Below, one piece after another: positions 7,351-13,165 of a stretch of 14,755 nt of DNA. The DNA is from JBJXHB01 sp046160725 (GTDB lineage Bacteria > Pseudomonadota > Gammaproteobacteria > Burkholderiales > Burkholderiaceae_C): contig JBJXHB010000078.1 of NCBI GenBank assembly GCA_046160725.1, forward strand, positions 1 through 14,755, in the 5' to 3' direction. Position 1 is the stretch's first letter. Every line of letters starts with the position of its first letter. The notes beneath the pieces are model-generated. The model did no database searches and was not told where the DNA came from. It saw only the letters and a list, made by a program, of their open reading frames with translations. The translations under genes were made by a program, and so were the position numbers.

Positions 7351-7628
7351 CACGCCAGCATAGCGCTGTCGCGCGGGCTCTGCATCGCAGCGGTTGCGCG
7401 GCGCGTCCCGGTGCCGTGCCATGCAGCTCGGCGACGCGGGTGATGTCCCGCCACGACAAAACCGGTCTCCACGAGGGCGAAAACGCGTTTTCACGAGGGA
7501 AAACCGCTTCTCAGCGGCATATCAGCGCAGTACCATCGCGCCCGCAGGTGCTGCGAGAGAAACGAGAGCCCAAACGCCCCCGCCCGCACACCGGCAAGTC
7601 CATCCATCCACGATCGGAGCAAATTCAC
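7351..7628. promoter_or_regulatory. Divergent upstream region with iterated CACGA-n-AAAAC motif and palindrome
   Basis: This 278-bp gap between the divergent holin-like and SWIB genes contains a perfect 14-bp palindrome, GAAAACGCGTTTTC (7479-7492). CACGA followed a few bases later by AAAAC occurs three times, starting at 7452, 7470 and 7492; the last two are CACGAGGG repeats 22 bp apart, about two helical turns. A further inverted repeat CCGCT-TCTC-AGCGG lies at 7504-7517. A weak sigma-70-like pair, TTCTCA (7508-7513) and TACCAT (7531-7536) with a 17-bp spacer, could drive the SWIB gene; each box matches 4 of 6. The layout suggests an operator just upstream of that promoter. No regulator is known from the sequence. 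Confidence 0.4.
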
Positions 7629-8069
7629 ATGGCAACTGCGAAGAAGGCTGCGAAGAAGGCGGCACCCAAGAAGGCCGCCGCCAAGAAGGCCGCACCGGCC
7701 AAGAAGGCCGCAACGAAGAAGGCGGCACCCGCCAAGAAGGCCGCACCGGCCAAGAAGGCGGCGCCCGCCAAGAAGGCCGCACCGGCCAAGAAGGCCCCCG
7801 CGAAGAAGGCGGCCAAGAAGCGCACGCCGAACGCCGCGTTCATGAAGGCCATGACCCCCAGCGCCGCTCTGGCCGCCGTCATCGGCGACAAGGCAATGCC
7901 GCGCACCGAGGTGACCAAGAAGGTCTGGGAGTACATCAAGAAGAATGGCCTGCAGGACAAGGTCAAGCGCACGATGATCAACGCCGACGCCAAGATGAAG
8001 GAAATCCTGGGCGCCGCGCAGGTCTCGATGTTCGAGATGACCAAGAAGATCAACGCGCACCTGAAGTGA
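7629..8069 (+). CDS. SWIB/MDM2-domain protein with histone H1-like lysine/alanine tail
   Basis: A 146-residue basic protein in two parts. Residues 1-66 are almost only Lys, Ala and Pro (KKAAPA units), resembling the C-terminal tail of histone H1 and bacterial H1-like proteins, and would bind DNA without sequence preference. Residues 67-146 form a SWIB domain, with TPSAALAAVIG, the PRTEVTKKVWEYIKKNGLQD core and INADAKMKEILG, and it is followed by a stop. Such fusions occur in betaproteobacteria and chlamydiae; a role in nucleoid organisation or transcription is inferred, as no bacterial function is settled. The start is set by GGAG at 7616-7619, 9 nt before ATG; the frame is open further upstream but without family likeness. 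A strong terminator follows, so the gene is probably monocistronic. Confidence 0.92.
   Translation: MATAKKAAKKAAPKKAAAKKAAPAKKAATKKAAPAKKAAPAKKAAPAKKAAPAKKAPAKKAAKKRTPNAAFMKAMTPSAALAAVIGDKAMPRTEVTKKVWEYIKKNGLQDKVKRTMINADAKMKEILGAAQVSMFEMTKKINAHLK
7641..7820 (+). repeat. Coding tandem repeat (KKA / KKAAPA units)
   Basis: The SWIB protein tail is encoded by degenerate AAGAAGGC-based repeats. Residues 30-53 (7716-7787) are four successive 18-nt KKAAPA units that differ only by silent changes. Units are multiples of 3 nt, so slippage would change tail length without shifting the frame. Confidence 0.85.
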
Positions 8070-8115
8070 TGTCGGCGGTCGTGGTGGTCTGACCGCCGCG
8101 ACACCCGCTGACAGC

Positions 8116-8147
8116 AAAAGGCCGGCTCTCGAGCCGGCCTCTTTCTT
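8116..8147 (+). terminator. Rho-independent terminator of the SWIB gene
   Basis: AAAAGGCCGGCT, loop CTCG, AGCCGGCCT then CTTTCTT: a perfect 9-bp GC-rich stem (8119-8127 with 8132-8140) preceded by A residues and followed by a T-rich run. It isolates the SWIB gene from the operon that begins at 8327. Confidence 0.9.
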
Positions 8148-8263
8148 GGTGCGGCGCGGTTGCGCCCATACCGTCGCGCCAATTGCAAGGACATTGCCGC
8201 CGGCGGCTATCGAAAGCCCGGCTGGCGCGGGCCGCGGGTGCGCCGCCATACTCCGGCGACGCG

Positions 8264-8294
8264 GCCGGTGCCGTGCCGATGGCCATGCACCGGC
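8264..8294. repeat. 8-bp inverted repeat upstream of the first carotenoid oxygenase
   Basis: GCCGGTGC (8264-8271) and GCACCGGC (8287-8294) are perfect inverted copies 15 bp apart, ending 32 bp before the operon's first start codon. ATGGCCAT (8279-8286), itself a palindrome, abuts the second arm. It could be an operator or a leader hairpin. I found no convincing -35/-10 between the SWIB terminator and this point. Confidence 0.4.
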
Positions 8295-8326
8295 TCAACG
8301 TCTGCCCACCAGCCGGAGCCGACCGC

Positions 8327-9781
8327 ATGAAGATCGACGACCTGCCTGTCCATGAGATCCCGGCGCTGTCCGGCAACAACGCACCGGTGGCCGACGAGCT
8401 CGACATCGAGCGGCTGGAGGTGATCGAGGGCACGATCCCGGCCGACCTGAACGGGCTGTACGTGCGCAACGGCCCGAACGCCTTCTACCCGCCCGACTGG
8501 CGCTACCACGCCTATGACGGCGACGGCATGCTTCATGGGCTGCACTTCGACCGCGGCCGTATCGGCTACCGCAACCGTTGGGTCCGGACCCGGGCGCTGT
8601 CCGAGGAGCGCGCCGTCGGTGGTCCGCGGTGGAAGGGCCTCAAAGAGCGGGCCCGCGCCGACCGCCCGGACGAGCCGCTGAAGAACACCAGCAACACCGA
8701 CGTCAAGTACCACGCCGGGCGGCTGATCTCGATGTGGTACCGATCGGGCCTGCCCTATGCGGTGGATCCGCTGACGCTGCAGACGCTGGGCCCGGTGGAC
8801 GAGGGCGCGTTGCCGCGCATCTCCGCTCATTCCCGGCCCGACGAGCGCACCGGCGAACTGCTGTGGTTCGACTATGACGTGAAGCCGCCCTACATGCGCT
8901 ATGGCGTGGTCGGTCCGGACCGCCAGCCGCGCCATGCAGTGGACATTCCGCTGCCGGGCCCGCGCCTGCCGCATGACATGGCGGTGACGCCCAACTGGAC
9001 CATCCTGCACGACTTCCCGCTGCTGCTGGACGAGCAGGCACGGGCCATCGGGCGCTACAAGCTGCAGTTTCATCCCGAGATGCCGACGCGCTTCGGGTTG
9101 ATCCCGCGCTACGGCCAGGCCAGCGAGATGCGCTGGTTCGAGGCCCGGCCGGCCTACATGCTGCATGTGGTCAACGCCTGGGAGGAGGGCGACGAGGTGG
9201 TGATGGTGGGCACGCCCTACCGCAACCACCTGCACGACGATGGCAGCCTGGACGCACGGCGGCTGGAGCGCACCATCCACCATCGCCAGCGCGACTTCTG
9301 GCTCTATGAATGGCGCTTCGACCTGCGCACCGGCCAGACCCGGGAGCGGGTGATCGAGGACGTGCTGAACAGCGAGTTCCCGGTCATCAACATGGCGCGC
9401 CAGGGGCTGCGCACCCGCTACAGCTACCACCTGCTGTTTCCGCACGGCGGCCACGAGGAGCCGCGCTTCACCGGCCTGGCCAAGTTCAACCATGCCACCG
9501 GCGGCTACCAGGCCTTCAGCGAGGGGCCGGACTGGTTCTACAACGAGCCAGCCTTCGCGCCCCGCGACGCCGGCGCCGACAGCTTCGACGACGAGGACAA
9601 CGGTTACGTGGTGACGATCGCCTGGAACCCGGACGCCCTGCGGTCCGAGGTGCTGGTGTTCGACGCGCGCGGCCGCGAGTTCGGCCGCGGCCCGGTGGCG
9701 CGGGCGCTGCTGCCGCGCCGCGTGCCCCATGGGTTCCATGCCACCTTTGTCAGCCGCGCCGTGATGGAGCGCTGGCGGTGA
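8327..9781 (+). CDS. Carotenoid oxygenase family (lignostilbene/apocarotenoid) dioxygenase, copy 1
   Basis: A 484-residue member of the RPE65/carotenoid cleavage oxygenase family, non-haem Fe(II) enzymes that split a conjugated C=C bond with O2 to give two carbonyl products. The four iron-binding histidines of the seven-bladed propeller are all present: His168 (SAHSRPD), His216 (PHDMAVT), His280 (MLHVVNAWEE) and His468 (VPHGFHATF). Other marks are LNGLYVRNGPN (41-51), YDGDGMLHG (63-71), SEFPVIN with Glu350 as a likely second-shell ligand, and the DEDNGYVV region near 422-429. ATG 8327 is chosen from GGAG at 8315-8318 and because family similarity begins soon after; ATG 8279 is an in-frame alternative. 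There is no signal peptide, so it is cytoplasmic. Bacterial members cleave stilbenes or apocarotenoids; the substrate cannot be told from sequence. It is the first gene of the operon and is paralogous to the last. Confidence 0.95.
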   Translation: MKIDDLPVHEIPALSGNNAPVADELDIERLEVIEGTIPADLNGLYVRNGPNAFYPPDWRYHAYDGDGMLHGLHFDRGRIGYRNRWVRTRALSEERAVGGPRWKGLKERARADRPDEPLKNTSNTDVKYHAGRLISMWYRSGLPYAVDPLTLQTLGPVDEGALPRISAHSRPDERTGELLWFDYDVKPPYMRYGVVGPDRQPRHAVDIPLPGPRLPHDMAVTPNWTILHDFPLLLDEQARAIGRYKLQFHPEMPTRFGLIPRYGQASEMRWFEARPAYMLHVVNAWEEGDEVVMVGTPYRNHLHDDGSLDARRLERTIHHRQRDFWLYEWRFDLRTGQTRERVIEDVLNSEFPVINMARQGLRTRYSYHLLFPHGGHEEPRFTGLAKFNHATGGYQAFSEGPDWFYNEPAFAPRDAGADSFDDEDNGYVVTIAWNPDALRSEVLVFDARGREFGRGPVARALLPRRVPHGFHATFVSRAVMERWR

Positions 9782-9822
9782 TGCCGGCGCCGGCCCGGCC
9801 CGAGATGGTGCGTCCGCGATGA
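9781..9822 (+). other. Bridging micro-ORF 1 (13 codons plus stop)
   Basis: ATG at 9781-9783 shares its A with the TGA stop of the first carotenoid oxygenase (TGATG). The frame encodes MPAPARPEMVRPR and ends at TGA 9820-9822, which overlaps the ATG of the hydrolase (ATGA, 9819-9822). No separate strong ribosome site for the hydrolase is visible in the gap. Whether the peptide is made is unknown; the arrangement suits translational reinitiation. Confidence 0.35.
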
Positions 9823-10550
9823 AACCGCTGTTGCTGCTGATACCCGGGATGATGAACACCGCGGCGGTGTTCGATGCCGCGCGTGCGGCGCTGCGGGTGG
9901 ATGCGGACGTGCGCGTGGCCGACGTGCGCGGCCCCGCCCGCATCGCCGACATGGCGGCGCACTGCTGGGCCGCGCTGGCCGACCTGCCGGCCGCGCAGCC
10001 GCTGGTGCTGGCCGGCTATTCGATGGGCGGCTATGTCGCCTTGCAGATGCTGGCCACGGCGCCGCGGCCGGTGCAGGGCCTGGGCATGATCTGCAGCTCG
10101 GCGCGCGCGGACACCGAGGCAGGCGCGCAGAACCGACGCCGCGCCATGGCGGCGATGGCGCGGGACTTCAGCGCCTTCGCCACCATGCTGTCGGCACACC
10201 TGGCCAGCGCCGGGCGCCAGGACGACACCACGTTGCTGACGCCGGTGCGCGCCGCGATGCTCGCCGTGGGCCTGGACGATGCGCTGCGCCAGCAGCAGGC
10301 CGCCGCCAACCGCATCGACCAGCGGCCGCTGCTGCCGGGCCTGGCGCTGGCCGCCGAGATCATCGGCGGCGCCGCCGACAACCTGGTGCCGCCCGATGCC
10401 AGCGCCGAGATGGCCGGCCTGATCCCCGGTGCGACCTTGACCCTGATGCCCGGTATCGGCCATCTGCTGCCCTGGGAGCAACCGACCGAACTGGCGCAGT
10501 GCCTGGACCGGCTGCTGCGAACGGCCACCCATCAAGGAGTCTCCGCATGA
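9819..10550 (+). CDS. Alpha/beta-fold hydrolase
   Basis: A 243-residue alpha/beta hydrolase. It has the early LLLIPGMMNTAAVF strand and oxyanion loop (5-18), the nucleophile elbow GYSMGG with Ser68, a likely acid Asp187 in GGAADNLVPP, and the catalytic His215 in GIGHLLPWEQP, so the triad is complete. Length and cap size fit small esterases or meta-cleavage-type C-C hydrolases. There is no signal peptide, so it should act in the cytoplasm. In this operon it could hydrolyse an ester, lactone or thioester made from the oxygenase products; that role is inference and the reaction is unassigned. Its start overlaps the end of micro-ORF 1, and its stop overlaps the next gene by ATGA, suggesting coupled translation. 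Confidence 0.9.
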   Translation: MKPLLLLIPGMMNTAAVFDAARAALRVDADVRVADVRGPARIADMAAHCWAALADLPAAQPLVLAGYSMGGYVALQMLATAPRPVQGLGMICSSARADTEAGAQNRRRAMAAMARDFSAFATMLSAHLASAGRQDDTTLLTPVRAAMLAVGLDDALRQQQAAANRIDQRPLLPGLALAAEIIGGAADNLVPPDASAEMAGLIPGATLTLMPGIGHLLPWEQPTELAQCLDRLLRTATHQGVSA

Positions 10551-11545
10551 CCCACCATCCCGTCCGCCGCGCCGTGCTGTCCCTGCTGGTCGCGCTGCCG
10601 CTGTCGTCGACCCTGCTGGCCCCGGCCGCGCAGGCGCAGGCATTCCCGGACCGACCGGTGCGGGTGATCGTGCCCTTCGCCCCCGGCAACACGCTGGACA
10701 CCGCGCTGCGCCAGGTGGGCGAGGTGTTCCGGGCCCAGACCGGCCAGCCCCTGGTGGTCGAGGCCAAGCCCGGCGGCGCCGGGCTGGTCGCGGCGCAGGC
10801 CCTGCTGCAGGCGCCGCCCGACGGCTACACGCTGCTGCTGGCCAACACCAGCATGCTCACGATCAACCCCCACACCTTCAGCAAGCTGCCCTATGACGCC
10901 GAGAAGAGCTTCAGGCCGGTGACCAACTTCCTGGGCTCGGCCATGGTGATGGCGGTCAACGCCGAGAAGGTGCCCTCCAGCAACCTGGCCGAGTTCATCG
11001 CCTGGGCCAGGCCGCAGGGCGACAAGGTGTCGTTCGCGTCCTTCACCGCCGGCAACTCGTCGCACTTTGCCGGCGTGATCCTGAACCAGCGCGCCGGGCT
11101 GAACATGGTGCATGTGCCGTTCAACGGCACACCGCCGGCGGTGCAGAACCTCGTCGGCGGGCAGGTGCACGCGGCCTTCCTGCCGCGCCTGGCCGTCAAG
11201 CCGCACCTGGATGCCGGCAAGGTCCGGGTGCTGGCCGTGACCAGCCCGACACGCTCGGCGTTGATGCCCCAGGTCGGCACCTTCCGCGAGCAGGGCTTTG
11301 CGGACCTGGAGATCTTCATCTGGGCCGCGCTGGTGGCGCCGGCCGGCACGCCGGATGCGCTGGTCACGCGGCTCAATGCCGAGCTGGTCAAGGCGCTGAA
11401 CAGCACCACCATCCGCGACCAGTGGCGCGCGATGGACTTCGAGCCGCTGCCGTCGACGCCGCTGGAGCTGACCAGCTTCATGCAGGCCGAGTCGCGGCGC
11501 TGGGCCGAGGCGGTGCGGCTGTCCGGCTTCAAGGCGTCGGAGTGA
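10547..11545 (+). CDS. Bug/TctC family periplasmic substrate-binding protein
   Basis: A 332-residue extracytoplasmic solute receptor of the Bug (TctC, tripartite tricarboxylate transporter) family. The signal peptide RRAVLSLLVALPLSSTLLAPAAQA likely ends at Ala30. The mature part opens with FPDRPVRVIVPFAPGNTLDT, the usual ligand-loop pattern, followed by VEAKPGGAGLVAAQAL and PPDGYTLLLANTS. VPFNGTPPAVQNLVGGQV and APAGTPDALVTRLNAEL are also characteristic. ATG 10547 is set by AAGGAG at 10534-10539 (7 nt) and overlaps the hydrolase stop. Bug proteins bind carboxylates, amides or aromatic acids; no TctA/TctB membrane partners are seen in the window, so it may be an orphan receptor, which is common in Burkholderiales. 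It probably captures the operon's substrate or a related acid in the periplasm. Confidence 0.95.
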   Translation: MTHHPVRRAVLSLLVALPLSSTLLAPAAQAQAFPDRPVRVIVPFAPGNTLDTALRQVGEVFRAQTGQPLVVEAKPGGAGLVAAQALLQAPPDGYTLLLANTSMLTINPHTFSKLPYDAEKSFRPVTNFLGSAMVMAVNAEKVPSSNLAEFIAWARPQGDKVSFASFTAGNSSHFAGVILNQRAGLNMVHVPFNGTPPAVQNLVGGQVHAAFLPRLAVKPHLDAGKVRVLAVTSPTRSALMPQVGTFREQGFADLEIFIWAALVAPAGTPDALVTRLNAELVKALNSTTIRDQWRAMDFEPLPSTPLELTSFMQAESRRWAEAVRLSGFKASE

Positions 11546-12582
11546 CCGTGGTGGCCGCAACGCCTGCACCGGCAGCGGGCACCTCGCGGGCACGCCCCGC
11601 GCTGGCGCCACTGCGCCTGCCGGTGTTCGCGGCGCCGATGTTTCTGATCTCCGGGCCCGAGCTGGTCGTGGCCGCGTGCCGTGCCGGCATCGTCGGCGCC
11701 TTTCCGACGCCCAACGCACGGCCAATCGAGGTTCTGGACGACTGGATGCGCCGCATCACCGACGGCTTGCGGCAGGCCGCCGACGAACTCGGCCCGGGCC
11801 GCGTCGCGCCCTGGTGCGCCAACCTGGTGACCCACCGCTCCAACGAGCGGCTGCCGCAGGACCTGGCCCTGGTGGCCCGCTACCGCCCGCCGGTGGTGGT
11901 CACCGCGCTCGGCAGCCCGAAACCCGCCATTGATGTGGTGCGCGACTACGGCGGCCAGGTCTTCGCGGACGTCATCAACCTGACCTTGGCGAAGAAGGCA
12001 GTGGACGCCGGTGCCGACGGCCTGGCGCTGGTGTGCAGTGGCGCCGGCGGCCACACCGGCAGCCTCAACCCCTTTGCCTTCGTCAGCGCGGTGCGGGCCT
12101 TCTTCGACGGGCCCATCGTCGTCGGCGGCGGCATTGCCGACGGCTGGGGTGTGGCCGGCGCACTGGCCGCCGGCGCCGACTATGTCTACATGGGCACGCG
12201 CTTCATCGCCACCGCCGAGAGCATGGCCGCGCCGGCCTACAAGCAGATGCTGGTCGACAGCAGCATGGACGACCTCATCGTCTCGGCCGGCCTGACCGGC
12301 ACGCCCGCCAGCTGGCTGCGCCCCTCGCTGCGCGCCAACGGCCTGGACCCGGACCGCCTGCCCGCCGCGCCCGAGCGCAACTACAACAGCAACACCGCCA
12401 TCGCGGCCAAGAAGTGGATGGATGTCTGGGCCGCGGGGCAGGGCGTGGGCGCCATCGATGCGGTCGAGCCGGTGGCCGTGGTGGTCGACCAGCTGGCGGC
12501 GCAGTTCCAGGCCGCCCAGGCGCGGCTCGCTGGCTGGCGCGGCACCACGGCGACAGCGCCAGCCGCCGCTGGCGGGCCATGA
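11542..12582 (+). CDS. Nitronate monooxygenase-like FMN flavoprotein
   Basis: A 346-residue TIM-barrel flavoprotein of the 2-nitropropane dioxygenase / nitronate monooxygenase family. Visible marks are the first strand LRLPVFAAPMFLISGPELV (24-42), GIVGAFPTPNAR (49-60), the CSGAGGHTG motif with His171, where the family's catalytic or FMN-contact histidine lies, and the FMN phosphate loops VVGGGIADG (193-201) and GADYVYMGTRFIATAE (211-226). The start is GTG 11542, overlapping the upstream TGA (GTGA); GTGs at 11548 and 11551 are alternatives. Many proteins so named do not act on nitronates. In an operon of this kind it may be a different FMN oxidoreductase, such as one acting on an enone, which remains inference. 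The 3' end overlaps micro-ORF 2. Confidence 0.9.
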   Translation: MTVVAATPAPAAGTSRARPALAPLRLPVFAAPMFLISGPELVVAACRAGIVGAFPTPNARPIEVLDDWMRRITDGLRQAADELGPGRVAPWCANLVTHRSNERLPQDLALVARYRPPVVVTALGSPKPAIDVVRDYGGQVFADVINLTLAKKAVDAGADGLALVCSGAGGHTGSLNPFAFVSAVRAFFDGPIVVGGGIADGWGVAGALAAGADYVYMGTRFIATAESMAAPAYKQMLVDSSMDDLIVSAGLTGTPASWLRPSLRANGLDPDRLPAAPERNYNSNTAIAAKKWMDVWAAGQGVGAIDAVEPVAVVVDQLAAQFQAAQARLAGWRGTTATAPAAAGGP

Positions 12583-12626
12583 TGCCGGCTGTGTCCACCA
12601 CGGCCGAACAGGCAGCCCGCCCATGA
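12579..12626 (+). other. Bridging micro-ORF 2 (15 codons plus stop)
   Basis: ATG at 12579-12581 overlaps the TGA of the flavoprotein gene (ATGA). The frame encodes MMPAVSTTAEQAARP and ends at TGA 12624-12626, overlapping the ATG of the lipocalin-like gene (ATGA, 12623-12626). The lipocalin-like gene has no good Shine-Dalgarno of its own. A role in coupling is plausible; expression of the peptide is not shown. Confidence 0.35.
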
Positions 12627-13087
12627 CCCCCGACAACCCCCTGCTCGGCGCCTGGCACTTGGTGCGCTGGGCCATCACCTACGGCGATGGCCGGCCGCCC
12701 ACGCTGCCGTTCGGCGCCGATGCGCAGGGGCTGATCGTGTATTCGACCGACGGCTGGATGAACGCCTGCATCAGCCGCGCCGGCCGCCCGCCGTTGTCCA
12801 GCGAGAGCGTGCGCTCGGCGCCGGAGCGCGAGCGGCTGGTGGCCTTCGAGAGCTTCTTCCAGTACGCCGGGCCGTATGTGTTCAGCCGCGGGCCGCAGCT
12901 GCCGACGGGCGCGCAGGTGGTGCACCGGGTGACGCTGGCGCTCAACCCCAACTTCGTCGGTACCGAGCAGGTCCGCAACGTCGAGTTCGCAACGGACGGC
13001 ACGCTGACGCTGTCGGCCAGCGACACCCTGCCCGGCACCACCATTGCACGCCACCACCGGCTGCAATGGCGGCGCAGTCCGCCATGA
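12623..13087 (+). CDS. Lipocalin-like domain protein
   Basis: A 154-residue protein that resembles the bacterial lipocalin-like family (Lipocalin_5, PF13924). It opens with NPLLGAWHLVRWAITYGDG, the 'LxGtWxLv' first strand, followed by GLIVYSTDGWMNACISR, and then alternating beta segments through the end. A mid-protein helix-like stretch, ERERLVAFESFFQYAGPYVF, is also usual in this group. There is no signal peptide. Such small beta-barrels are thought to bind hydrophobic ligands, and some relatives act as isomerase-like enzymes; here it could hold a hydrophobic intermediate, which is inference. The last codons and stop lie in the first unit of the 24-nt tandem repeat, so its C-terminus (RRSPP) is repeat-derived. 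The stop overlaps micro-ORF 3 by ATGA. Confidence 0.8.
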   Translation: MTPDNPLLGAWHLVRWAITYGDGRPPTLPFGADAQGLIVYSTDGWMNACISRAGRPPLSSESVRSAPERERLVAFESFFQYAGPYVFSRGPQLPTGAQVVHRVTLALNPNFVGTEQVRNVEFATDGTLTLSASDTLPGTTIARHHRLQWRRSPP

Positions 13088-13165
13088 CGCCTGCGGCGCA
13101 GTCCGCCATGAAGCTCCCGGCGCAGTCCACCATGACGCCCTCGGCGCCGTCCGCATGACGCTGAC
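13071..13165 (+). repeat. Four-copy 24-nt tandem repeat, each unit with an ATG
   Basis: Units start at 13071, 13095, 13119 and 13143, each opening GGCGCAGTCCGCCATGA or a close variant. Units 1-3 are 24 nt. Unit 4 lacks one C before its ATG and has GGCGCC. The ATGs lie at 13084, 13108, 13132 and 13155. The first overlaps the lipocalin-like stop and the last is the start of the DUF1295 gene. The single-base loss in unit 4 sets its ATG in a different frame from the other three. Confidence 0.92.
13084..13158 (+). other. Bridging micro-ORF 3 (24 codons plus stop, three 8-residue repeats)
   Basis: ATG 13084 overlaps the TGA of the lipocalin-like gene (ATGA). The frame encodes three octapeptide repeats (MTPAAQSA, MKLPAQST, MTPSAPSA) and ends at TGA 13156-13158, overlapping the DUF1295 start (ATGA, 13155-13158). 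It lies wholly in the 24-nt tandem repeat. It may be a coupling element; whether the peptide has a function is unknown. Confidence 0.4.

Noticed and set aside
7641..7820. CRISPR-like or non-coding satellite repeat
   Set aside because: The repeat is in frame, encodes a Lys/Ala/Pro tail, has no spacers and is part of a protein gene with a ribosome site and terminator.
8207..9952. Long open frame (581 codons) on the - strand opposite the first carotenoid oxygenase
   Set aside because: The + strand frame has all four iron-binding His motifs, while this translation shows no domain and has shadow-like composition.
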